In this document: positions 56,409-64,000 of the stretch, piece by piece
Layout of the letters: each line of letters opens with the position of its first letter
How positions within the stretch are numbered: position 1 is the stretch's first letter
From: Xylophilus sp. GW821-FHT01B05
Lineage (GTDB): Bacteria > Pseudomonadota > Gammaproteobacteria > Burkholderiales > Burkholderiaceae_C
Assembly: GCA_038961845.1 (NCBI GenBank)
Contig: CP152408.1
Coordinates: 3,534,001-3,598,000, forward strand
Reading direction: 5' to 3'
DNA: 64,000 nt
Notes under the pieces: model-generated
Told to the model about the DNA's origin: nothing
Database searches by the model: none
What the model saw: only the letters and a program-made list of their open reading frames with translations
Translations under genes and position numbers: made by a program

Positions 56409-57377
56409 ATGAAACGTCGTCATATTCTTATCAGCACCGCGGCCAGCATTGCCGCCCCCGTCTTCGCGCAATCGGTGGGCAGCCGCCCGATCCGCCTCAT
56501 CGTGCCCTTTGCCGCTGGCGGCCCGATCGATGTCACCGCCCGCGTGCTGGCCGAGCGCGTACGCGACAGCCTGGGCACGGTCATCATCGACAACAAGCCC
56601 GGCGCCGGCGGCAACATCGGTGCCGACATGATCGCCAAGGCCGCACCCGATGGCCTGACCATAGGCATCTCCAGCACCGCCACGCACGCCGTCAACCCCT
56701 GGCTCTACAGCCGCATCCCCTACGACGCGGCCAAGGACTTTGCCGGCATCACGCAGATGCTGCGCGTGCCCAACGTGCTGGTGATGAACGCAGAGAGCGC
56801 GCAGCGCCTGCACATCAACAGCGTGGCCGACCTGATCGCCTACGGCAAGAAGAACCCCGGCAAGCTCAACTACGGCAGCGGCGGCAATGGCAGCGCGGGC
56901 CATCTGGCCGGCGAGATGTTCAAGCAGCAGGCCGGCATCTTCGCGGTACACATCCCCTTCAACGGCGGCAACCCGGCGCAATTGGCGCTGCTGTCGGGCC
57001 AAGTCGACTTCAACTTCGACAACCTGGCCACGGCTGCACCCAACATCCGCTCGGGCAAGCTCAAGGCCATTGCCGTGACCACCGCCCAGCGCAGCCCGGC
57101 CCTGCCCGAGGCGCCGCCGGTGTCCGACACGCTCAAGGGCTTTGCCATCGACACCTGGTGGGGCCTGGTGGCGCCGGCCAAGACGCCGCACGACATCGTC
57201 CAAAAGCTCAACCAGGCCTTCGTCACCGCGCTCAACACGCCCGAGACCAAGACCCGCTTCGCCGGCCTGATGGCCGAGCCGGTGCCGACCTCGCCCGAGG
57301 AATTTGACCGCTTCATGCACCAGGAGCTGGCCAAGTACCAGCAGATCGTCAAGGCCACTGGAGCGCAAGTCGATTGA
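56409..57377 (+). CDS. Tripartite tricarboxylate transporter substrate-binding protein (Bug family)
   Basis: A 322-residue periplasmic receptor with a signal peptide (to about residue 21, PVFAQ). Family motifs RLIVPFAAGGPIDVTARVLAERV, TVIIDNKPGAGGNIGADMIAKA, GGNGSAGHLAGEMFKQQAG and the DTWWGLVAPAKTP region. It is a second orphan Bug protein of the window, not close in sequence to the one at 41296. No transporter membrane genes are nearby. The ligand is unknown. Confidence 0.92.
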   Translation: MKRRHILISTAASIAAPVFAQSVGSRPIRLIVPFAAGGPIDVTARVLAERVRDSLGTVIIDNKPGAGGNIGADMIAKAAPDGLTIGISSTATHAVNPWLYSRIPYDAAKDFAGITQMLRVPNVLVMNAESAQRLHINSVADLIAYGKKNPGKLNYGSGGNGSAGHLAGEMFKQQAGIFAVHIPFNGGNPAQLALLSGQVDFNFDNLATAAPNIRSGKLKAIAVTTAQRSPALPEAPPVSDTLKGFAIDTWWGLVAPAKTPHDIVQKLNQAFVTALNTPETKTRFAGLMAEPVPTSPEEFDRFMHQELAKYQQIVKATGAQVD

Positions 57378-57383
57378 CCCCGA

Positions 57384-57450
57384 AGTTTTTTGACCTTTTA
57401 GGCCTCTAGCCCTTTACCCACCTGGGCTACTAGCTATCTATTTGATAGTC
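57384..57450. repeat. Dispersed intergenic repeat, family 1, copy F
   Basis: Gttttttgaccttttaggcctctagccc...cctgggctactagctatctatttgatag. It lies between the convergent Bug-receptor gene and glgA; on the minus strand its caaatagatag supplies the last residues (SNR) and stop of glgA. Confidence 0.75.
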
Positions 57451-58894
57451 CCGGCCGCAGCCTTCGGTACAACGCGTCGTACTCCCGCGCGCTGTCTTCC
57501 CAGCCAAAGCGCTGGCGCATGCCGTTGCGCCGTAGCGCGCGCCACAGCGGCGGGTCGCGGTAGGCGGCCTGGGCGCGTTGCAGGCCTTGCAGCAACGCGG
57601 CGGGCGTGGCCTCGGGGATGACGATGCCGGTGGCGGCATCGGGGCCGGCCTGCAGATCCACCACCGAATCCACCAGGCCGCCGGTGGCGTGCACCAGCGG
57701 CGGCGTGGCGTAGAGCTGGCTGTACATCTGGTTCAGGCCGCAGGGCTCGTAGCGCGAAGGCATCAGGAACACGTCGGCGCCGGCTTCTATGCGGTGGGCG
57801 CGCGCTTCGTCAAAGCCGATGAGTGCGCTGACCTGCTCCGGGTGCGTGGCGGCGGCGGCGCGCAGCGCGTCTTGCAGGGCGGGCTCGCCCTGCCCCAGCA
57901 CCGCCAGTTGCGCGCCTTGGGACAACAGCCAGGGCAGCGCCTGCACCACCAGATCAATGCCCTTTTGCTCGGTCAGGCGGCCGATCAGGCCGAACAGCAG
58001 CGCGCCCGGGTCTTGCCGCAGGCCGCATTCGCGCTGCAGCGCGGCCTTGCAGACGGCCTTGCCGCGCATGGCGCGCCAGTGGTAGCGCTGCGCCAGGAAG
58101 GCGTCGGTCTGCGGGTTCCAGACCTGGGTGTCGACACCGTTGAGGATGCCCACGAGCCGGTCGGCACGCGCCTGCAGCACGCCGTGCAGGCCCACGCCCA
58201 GGGCCTCGGTGGTGATCTCGCGCGCATAGGTCGGGCTGACGGTGGTGATGGCGTCGCAAAACTGCAGGCCGGCCTTGAGCATGGAGATATCGCCCCAGAA
58301 CTCCACGCCATCGATGCCGAGCCAGGCCGGCGGAATGCCCAGCATGGCGGCGTCGGCCATCCAGAAGCGGCCCTGGAAGGCCAGGTTGTGGATGGTCATG
58401 ACGCTGGCCGCCGTGGCCACGCCGCGCTGGCGCGCCAGGTGCAGGTAGAAAGGCGCCAGGCCACAGGTCCAGTCGTGGCCGTGCAGGACATCCGGCTGCC
58501 AGGCCGGCCAAGGCGTGTCGGCGGCAGCGAGCCAGGCCGCCACCCGCGCCAGGAAGCCAAAGCGCCGCGCGTTCTGGGCGTGGTCAACACCGCCGGTGTC
58601 GACATAAGGGCCGCCGGGGTGCACGAAGAGTTCCGGGCAATCGAGCAGCAGCAGGGTCACGCCCGAGGGCTGGGCCACGCTGTCGATGCGCGCGGCCGGC
58701 CAGCCCTCGCGCGCGGGCAGTTGCAGTTCAGTGTGGCGGCCGGCCATGTTGGCAAAGGCCTTGTAGGCCGGGATCAGCACGCGCACGTCGTGGCCCAGCG
58801 CCGCCAGCGCGGGCGGCAGTGCGCCGCTGACATCGCCCAGGCCGCCGGTCTTGACCCAGGGCGCGCATTCGGGCGTGACGAACAGGACCTTCAT
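57434..58894 (-). CDS. glgA: Glycogen synthase (ADP-glucose type)
   Basis: A 486-residue GT5 glycosyltransferase. MKVLFVTPECAPWVKTGGLGDVSGALP is the N-terminal signature with the ADP-glucose-binding KTGGL; LHGHDWTCGLAPFYLH, FGLIGRLTEQKGIDLV and the catalytic loop MPSRYEPCGLNQMYSQLYATPPLVHATGG follow. It extends alpha-1,4-glucan chains from ADP-glucose made by GlgC. The start overlaps the malQ stop by 4 bp, and the last residues come from a family-1 repeat. Confidence 0.96.
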   Translation of the reverse strand: MKVLFVTPECAPWVKTGGLGDVSGALPPALAALGHDVRVLIPAYKAFANMAGRHTELQLPAREGWPAARIDSVAQPSGVTLLLLDCPELFVHPGGPYVDTGGVDHAQNARRFGFLARVAAWLAAADTPWPAWQPDVLHGHDWTCGLAPFYLHLARQRGVATAASVMTIHNLAFQGRFWMADAAMLGIPPAWLGIDGVEFWGDISMLKAGLQFCDAITTVSPTYAREITTEALGVGLHGVLQARADRLVGILNGVDTQVWNPQTDAFLAQRYHWRAMRGKAVCKAALQRECGLRQDPGALLFGLIGRLTEQKGIDLVVQALPWLLSQGAQLAVLGQGEPALQDALRAAAATHPEQVSALIGFDEARAHRIEAGADVFLMPSRYEPCGLNQMYSQLYATPPLVHATGGLVDSVVDLQAGPDAATGIVIPEATPAALLQGLQRAQAAYRDPPLWRALRRNGMRQRFGWEDSAREYDALYRRLRPGLSNR

Positions 58895-61077
58895 GCGGCA
58901 GGCCCGCGCTGCTGTGCGCGCAGCGCCGCGGCCACTGCCAGCATGCGCGCGTCCAGCGCCAGTGCCTCGACGTTCACTGCCAGCTTGCGGCGCCAGTTGG
59001 GGAACACGTCTTCACCCGTGCCGGGCACGTTGACCTGCAGCCGCTGCTGGGTGACGTCTTCCAGTTGCACGCCCAGCAGCAGCGAGGGCGTGCGCGCCAG
59101 ATAGGTGTGCACCGCCTCGACCAGCGCAGAGCTGCATTCAGGCAGCGAGGCCGGGTCTACCGTGGCGTCGGCGGGCAGCAGGCCTTCGCGCTCCAGCGCA
59201 ATCAGCAGCCGGGCCCGGTCCTGCGAGCGGTCCAGCACCAGCTGGTAGCGCGTCTGCTCGTCGGGGTAGAGATGCAGGCGCGCCTGCAGCGCCAGGTCTT
59301 CGCCGCTCCAGAAGCCGCGCAGGGTGGGCAGGTCGTGCGTGCTGACCACGGCCAGCGCCTGCTGCGGCCAGTCGGGCGGCGCGCGAAAGCTGCCGCCATG
59401 CGTGCGCTCAAAAAACAGCGGCCGGTACGACAGCAGCGCGTGCTCGTGCATGGCCTCGCGCATGCGCGGTGCCACGTTGCCCAGGTCTTCGCCTATCACC
59501 ATGCACTGGTGGCGGTGGCTCTCCAGCGCCAGGATGCCCAGCAGGTCTTCCAGCGGGTAGGCCACGTAAGAGGCGCCGGTGGGCGCGATCCAGAACAGGC
59601 GCATCAGCCCCATGACATGGTCCAGCCGCAGCGCGCCGGCGTGGCGCATGTTGGCGCGCAGGGTGTCGATGAAGGGCTGGTAGCGCCCGGCCTGCAGGCG
59701 CCGTGGGTTGAAGGGCGGCAGGCCCCAGTTCTGCCCCAGTGCGTTGAGCGGGTCGGGCGGCGCGCCTACGTGCATGCCCAGGGCATAGACGTCGGGCTCG
59801 GTCCAGGTCTCGGAGCCGCCTTCGTTCACGCCCACCGCCAGGTCGCGGTACAGGCCCAGGCCCATGCCGGCCTGCCGCGCCTGCTGCTGCGCGGCCTCTA
59901 GCTGCTGCTCGGCCTGCCACTGCAGCCAGGCGCGAAAGCCGACGCGGTCTTCGTGCTCGCGCGCAAAGTCGGCCACGGCCTCGCCGCGTGGAGAGCGGTA
60001 GGCCTCGGGCCAGTCCGGCCAGCCCCAGATCGGGGCATCGGTGGCGGGCAGGTGTTCTTGCAGGGCCTCGAACAGCGCATGGGCGCGCAGGGCTTCGCCG
60101 CCACGGTGCAGAAACACCTGGAACTGGGCTGCGCGCTCGCTGCCCGCCGCCAGGTGCTGCTGGCGGAAATGCGCCCACAGCAGCTCCAGCACGCCGTACT
60201 TGACCGAGGCCACCTGGGCGTAGTCCACCATTTCGGTGGCGCGCAGCGCCTGCAGGCGCTGCTGGAAATCACCGCTGGCCACCAGTTGCCGTGCCTCGGC
60301 GCACTCCTGGAAGTCGGGCACCGCCTCTACGTCCAAATAGATGGGGTTGAGCATGTTGCGGCTCGACGGGCTGTAGGGGCTGGCGGCCTCGGGCCGCTGC
60401 GGGAACAGGGCATGCAGCGGGTTGAGCCCGACAAAGGAGGCGCCCAGCTCCGCCATGCTGGCCACCAGCATGCGCAGGTCGGTGAAGTCGCCCATGCCCC
60501 AGTTGCGTGCAGAGCGCAATGCGTAGAGCTGCACGCACGGCCCCCACCAGCGCTCGCCCGACTGCAGGCCCGCCGGCATCCAGCAGCGCACGGGCGTGAC
60601 GATGACGGCCGTGTAGCCCTCGCGCTCGGTGATGCCGTCGAGCCGGTGGTAGCCCACGGGCAGGCCGGCCGGCAGCACCACGTACTGGCGGCCGTTGCCG
60701 CCCTGGTGGCTGTAGAGGGCTTCGCGCCGGCCGCCTTCGAGCGCCAGGTGCCACAGGCTGCCGTCCGGCGTGCCGGTTGCCAGCGCCACGCCATAGGCGT
60801 CGGCGCCTTCGCGCAGCACGATCACCGGCGGCAAGGTCTGCTGGTGGCCCGCCGCGGCATGGGCTGCCAGCGCGGCATGGACCTGGGCATCGTCCGCGGC
60901 CGGCACCCCCATGGCGTGCAGCGCGCTGCGCAGCGTGGCGTCTGGCACCTCGCGCTCGCGGCCGTAGAAGTCGTGCCAGCGCACTGCAAGACCCAGTTGC
61001 TGCGCCAGGTTCTGCAGCGCGGCGTGGTCATCCATGGTCGCGTATACGCCCTCGGCGTTGGCAGCAGTGTCGGTCAC
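58891..61077 (-). CDS. malQ: 4-alpha-glucanotransferase (amylomaltase)
   Basis: A 728-residue GH77 enzyme. WGMGDFTDLRMLVASMAELGASFVGLNPLH, ALRLDHVMGLMRLFWIAP (catalytic Asp region), VIGEDLGNVAPRMREAM and VSTHDLPTLRGFWSGED are the family motifs. It rearranges maltodextrins formed during glycogen turnover. The start is taken as GTG 61077, with AAGGA 7 bp upstream; another GTG 33 bp earlier and an ATG at 61035 are possible. It is between glgX and glgA in the glycogen operon. Confidence 0.93.
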   Translation of the reverse strand: MTDTAANAEGVYATMDDHAALQNLAQQLGLAVRWHDFYGREREVPDATLRSALHAMGVPAADDAQVHAALAAHAAAGHQQTLPPVIVLREGADAYGVALATGTPDGSLWHLALEGGRREALYSHQGGNGRQYVVLPAGLPVGYHRLDGITEREGYTAVIVTPVRCWMPAGLQSGERWWGPCVQLYALRSARNWGMGDFTDLRMLVASMAELGASFVGLNPLHALFPQRPEAASPYSPSSRNMLNPIYLDVEAVPDFQECAEARQLVASGDFQQRLQALRATEMVDYAQVASVKYGVLELLWAHFRQQHLAAGSERAAQFQVFLHRGGEALRAHALFEALQEHLPATDAPIWGWPDWPEAYRSPRGEAVADFAREHEDRVGFRAWLQWQAEQQLEAAQQQARQAGMGLGLYRDLAVGVNEGGSETWTEPDVYALGMHVGAPPDPLNALGQNWGLPPFNPRRLQAGRYQPFIDTLRANMRHAGALRLDHVMGLMRLFWIAPTGASYVAYPLEDLLGILALESHRHQCMVIGEDLGNVAPRMREAMHEHALLSYRPLFFERTHGGSFRAPPDWPQQALAVVSTHDLPTLRGFWSGEDLALQARLHLYPDEQTRYQLVLDRSQDRARLLIALEREGLLPADATVDPASLPECSSALVEAVHTYLARTPSLLLGVQLEDVTQQRLQVNVPGTGEDVFPNWRRKLAVNVEALALDARMLAVAAALRAQQRGPAA

Positions 61078-61146
61078 GGAAGAATCCTTGGGGAAGTACG
61101 CCAGTGTCACCCAAGCGCAGCAAGCAACGTGCCGCCGTGCAGGGGC

Positions 61147-63342
61147 TCAGGCACAACAGGGCTGGGTCAGCACCACCATGGAATGCGCCGGCAGGGCATG
61201 CTGCTCACCGGCATGCCAGGGCGTGATGTCGGCCATGCCGCCCGCCGCCTGCGCGGCCACGGGCTGGCCGTCGGGGGTGGCGGTGTCGATGCGCGGCGTC
61301 CAGCCGCCCGGCGCGGCGGCGTACGCCGGCAGGGTGAAGCTCGCCTCTTGTGCCGACGCATTGATCAGCAGCAGCACCGAATCGCTGGTGATCGCGCTCT
61401 GGTCTTCATGGGCCAGCGCGGTACGGCCGCCGTCGAGCAGCGCGGCCACGCAGCGGGTGCCGGGCTTGCTCCATTCGTCCTGGTCCATCTCCTGGCCCCA
61501 GACGCTGTACCAGGCCAGGTCCTTGCGGCCGGCCGCGTCGGCCTCGCCGCTGAAGAAGCGGCTGCGCCGCAGCACCGCATGGCTTTGGCGAAACGCCAGC
61601 AGCCGGCGCGCATAGACCAGCAGCGGGTCGCCGCTTTGCGCGGGCGACCAATCGAGCCAGCTGAGCACGCCGTCCTGGCAGTAGCCGTTGTTGTTGCCGC
61701 CCTGGCTGCGGCCCATCTCGTCGCCGGCCAGCAGCAACGGCACGCCCTGCGACACAAACAGCGTGGTCAGCAGGTTGCGCTTTTGCCGCTCGCGCAGCGC
61801 CAGGATGGCGGCGTCGTCGGTCGGGCCCTCGGTGCCGCAGTTCCAGCTGCGGTTGTGGCTTTCGCCGTCGCGGTTGTCTTCGCCATTGGCCTCGTTGTGC
61901 TTGTCGTGGTAGCTCACCAGGTCCTGCAGCGTGAAGCCGTCATGCACGGTGATGATGTTGACGCTGGCCTGCGGCCCGCGCCGCGACTCGCCATAGATGT
62001 CGGCCGAGCCGCACAGCCGCGCGGCAAATTCGGGCAGCGCGCCGTCCTCGCCGCGCCAGAAGTCGCGCACCGCGTCGCGGTACTTGCCGTTCCACTCGGC
62101 CCAGGGCGCGGGAAAACCGCCGACCTGGTAGCCGCCTGGGCCTAAGTCCCAGGGCTCGGCGATCAGCTTGACGCGGGCCAGCACCGGGTCTTGCTGGATG
62201 GCGCACAGAAAGGCCGAGCGTTGGTCGAAATCATGGGCGGCACGCCCCAGCGTGGTGGCCAGGTCGAAGCGAAAGCCATCGACGTGCATCTCTTGCACCC
62301 AGTAGCGCAGGCTGTCCAGCACCAGGCGCAGCACCAGCGGGCTGCTGCTGTCCAGCGTGTTGCCGGTGCCGGTGAAGTCCATGCAAAAGCGCCGGTCTTC
62401 CGGCAGCAGGCGGTAGTAGCCCGCGTGGTCTATGCCCTTGAAGCTGAGCGTGGGGCCCAGGTGGTTGCCTTCGCCGGTGTGGTTGTAGACCACGTCCAGG
62501 ATTACCTCGATGCCGGCCGCATGCAGCGCCCGCACCATGTGCTTGAACTCGGTCACCGGGTCGCCACTGCCATAGCGCGGCTCAGGTGCAAAGAAGCCCA
62601 GGCTGTTGTAGCCCCAGTAGTTGACCAGCCCGGCCTGCACCAGGCGCTCGTCGTCGATAAAGGCATGCACCGGCAGCAGCTCGACCGCCGTCACGCCCAG
62701 GCGCTGCAGGTGGGCAATGGCCGCTTCTGACCCCACGCCAGCGTAGCGGCCGCGGGCCGCCTCGGGCACATCCGGGTGCTGCTGCGTGAAGCCCTTGACG
62801 TGGACTTCGTAGAACACGGTGTCGCCCCACGGCACGGCGGGCGGCGCGTCGCGGCCCCAGTCGAAGGCGGTGTCCACCACCACGGACTTGGCCGCGGCCG
62901 CACCGTTGTCGGCCTCGTCGAAGGCGAAGTCTTCCTCCTCCGTGCCCGGGGTGTAGCCGCACTGATCGGGCGCGCCGCGCAGCGGCCGGTCGATGGCCAG
63001 CGCATACGGGTCGAGCAGCAGCTTGTTGGGGTTGAAGCGCATGCCCTCTTCGGGCTGGTAGGGCCCGTGCACGCGGTAGCCGTAGCGTGTGCCCGGCGGG
63101 CAATCGCGCAGGTAGACATGCCAGATGTCGCCGCTGCGCTCGGCCATGTCGATGCGCGCCAGCTCGGTGCTGCCGTCGTCCGCATAAAGGCACAACTGAA
63201 TGCGCTCGGCCGGCACGGAATGCAGCGCGAAATTGGTGCCCGTGCCATCCCAGCGCGCGCCCAGCCGCAGCGCCGAACCGCGCTCGACCCGCGTGTAGCC
63301 TGGCGTGGGCCGGTTCCCGGACTGGTCCAGCAGGGAACTCAT
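61147..63342 (-). CDS. glgX: Glycogen debranching enzyme (isoamylase type)
   Basis: A 731-residue GH13 enzyme. An N-terminal CBM48-like domain (about 15-120; [15 protein letters not shown]) is followed by the catalytic barrel with [29 protein letters not shown] (nucleophile Asp), [14 protein letters not shown] (acid Glu) and [22 protein letters not shown]. It removes alpha-1,6 branches from limit dextrin. It overlaps glgC by 4 bp and is followed 69 bp downstream by malQ. Confidence 0.96.
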   Translation of the reverse strand: MSSLLDQSGNRPTPGYTRVERGSALRLGARWDGTGTNFALHSVPAERIQLCLYADDGSTELARIDMAERSGDIWHVYLRDCPPGTRYGYRVHGPYQPEEGMRFNPNKLLLDPYALAIDRPLRGAPDQCGYTPGTEEEDFAFDEADNGAAAAKSVVVDTAFDWGRDAPPAVPWGDTVFYEVHVKGFTQQHPDVPEAARGRYAGVGSEAAIAHLQRLGVTAVELLPVHAFIDDERLVQAGLVNYWGYNSLGFFAPEPRYGSGDPVTEFKHMVRALHAAGIEVILDVVYNHTGEGNHLGPTLSFKGIDHAGYYRLLPEDRRFCMDFTGTGNTLDSSSPLVLRLVLDSLRYWVQEMHVDGFRFDLATTLGRAAHDFDQRSAFLCAIQQDPVLARVKLIAEPWDLGPGGYQVGGFPAPWAEWNGKYRDAVRDFWRGEDGALPEFAARLCGSADIYGESRRGPQASVNIITVHDGFTLQDLVSYHDKHNEANGEDNRDGESHNRSWNCGTEGPTDDAAILALRERQKRNLLTTLFVSQGVPLLLAGDEMGRSQGGNNNGYCQDGVLSWLDWSPAQSGDPLLVYARRLLAFRQSHAVLRRSRFFSGEADAAGRKDLAWYSVWGQEMDQDEWSKPGTRCVAALLDGGRTALAHEDQSAITSDSVLLLINASAQEASFTLPAYAAAPGGWTPRIDTATPDGQPVAAQAAGGMADITPWHAGEQHALPAHSMVVLTQPCCA

Positions 63343-64000
63343 GCGTGGATGCGCGCGGTCAACAGCGGGGCTGCAGGCCCAGGCGTCTTGCCGCCTGGCG
63401 CCCGCGCCAATGGCGGCGGCTCGACCGGCAGGCCCAGCACTTCGGCCGCCACCCTGCTGGCCCGCCCGGGCAAGGCCGGCTTCTTGGGCGAGAAATAGCC
63501 GCTGGGCACGACCACGATGCCGCTGGCCGTGACATGGAAGCGCAGCCGGTCGGCCACCAGGTCAAAGCCGATGCGCTCACCAGGAGGGATGTCGTTGTCG
63601 GTGTCGATGATGGCGCGGCGGATCAGCGCACCACGGCCGATCACCGAGCGCTCCATCACGATGCAGTGCTGCAGGTGCGCGTCGCGGTGCACGGTGACGG
63701 CGCGGCGCAGCATGGCGTGGTCGAGCTTGGCGCCATCGACGATGCAGCCCGAGCCAACGACAGAGCGGTGGATGATGCCGTTCTCGATCTGCGCCGACTC
63801 CGACGGATCGTGGCTGGCATAGATCGGCCACTGCCGGTTGGTCATGCGGAACTTGGGGCTAGCGCCCAGCGTGTCGAAGTGCGCATCGAAGTAGGCATCG
63901 ATGGTGCCCACGTCGCGCCAGTAGCCATTCTCTTCATAGGGCGCCGTGCCCGGGATCACGTTGGTGGCGAAGTCGTAGGCAAACAGCCGGTGGCTGTTCA
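63339..64000 (-). CDS. glgC: Glucose-1-phosphate adenylyltransferase, C-terminal part
   Basis: The last 220 residues of GlgC are visible; the N-terminal part lies beyond the window. [23 protein letters not shown] is the sugar-phosphate-binding end of the catalytic domain, and the left-handed beta-helix domain follows ([44 protein letters not shown]). The tail is Pro/Ala-rich. It makes ADP-glucose and is the committed step for glycogen. It is the first visible gene of glgC-glgX-malQ-glgA and overlaps glgX by 4 bp. Confidence 0.94.
   Translation of the reverse strand, partial: NSHRLFAYDFATNVIPGTAPYEENGYWRDVGTIDAYFDAHFDTLGASPKFRMTNRQWPIYASHDPSESAQIENGIIHRSVVGSGCIVDGAKLDHAMLRRAVTVHRDAHLQHCIVMERSVIGRGALIRRAIIDTDNDIPPGERIGFDLVADRLRFHVTASGIVVVPSGYFSPKKPALPGRASRVAAEVLGLPVEPPPLARAPGGKTPGPAAPLLTARIHA

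Overview
The window looks like a chromosome segment of a beta-proteobacterium, order Burkholderiales, most probably family Comamonadaceae. The evidence is very high GC, several Bug/TctC-type tricarboxylate-binding receptors, the hemC-hemD-hemX-hemY cluster, an sdhCDABE-gltA operon behind a GntR regulator with mdh divergent, and short dispersed intergenic repeats between genes. No species can be named from sequence alone.

Layout. 1-8.3 kb is a TCA-cycle block: a partial CitE-like lyase, tam and mdh on the minus strand, then a GntR regulator, sdhCDABE and gltA on the plus strand, with a perfect 16-bp palindrome between mdh and gntR. 8.4-12.9 kb holds a GlxA-type regulator and glutathione-dependent formaldehyde detoxification (frmA, an alpha/beta hydrolase, fghA, a TfoX-like gene). 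13-20 kb carries ppc divergent from hemC-hemD-hemX-hemY. 20-26.7 kb carries a VOC protein, valS, galU, a TusA-like protein, a Nudix hydrolase and cysM.

26.76-35.48 kb is an integrated element in the 3' end of tRNA-Leu(CAA). It resembles a P4-type phage satellite: a P4-family integrase with arm-site repeats at both ends, AlpA, a leader with an RNA hairpin of the phage P4 CI / P1 C4 immunity type, a RepA-like hexameric helicase with iteron-like repeats, small overlapping genes, and one HK97-fold major capsid protein. No portal, protease, terminase or tail gene is present. Three genes without a clear family-level role (287 aa after int, 171 aa and a DUF3892-like 120 aa near the right end) sit where satellites usually carry cargo.

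35.6-48.8 kb is mixed chromosomal content: a TetR regulator, two exported proteins, katG with an OxyR-type site, a LysR-type regulator with two HTH domains divergent from a tricarboxylate receptor and a metallo-hydrolase, a tiny lipoprotein overlapping a Tat-exported phospholipase C behind a Pho-box-like repeat, a GNAT acetyltransferase, and LysR plus an SDR dehydrogenase. 48.86-49.13 kb is a striking 271-bp nested inverted-repeat element next to a YihY/BrkB membrane protein gene. 50-57.4 kb holds the glutaryl-CoA module (LysR, gcdH, CoA-transferase), an epimerase, an AscD-like flavin reductase, a small lysine-rich exported protein and a second tricarboxylate receptor. 57.4-64 kb is a minus-strand glycogen operon glgC-glgX-malQ-glgA.

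Two families of short intergenic repeats recur. One (six copies) lies at gene ends and in places supplies the last codons and stop of the neighbouring gene. The other (three copies) contains GC-rich hairpins.
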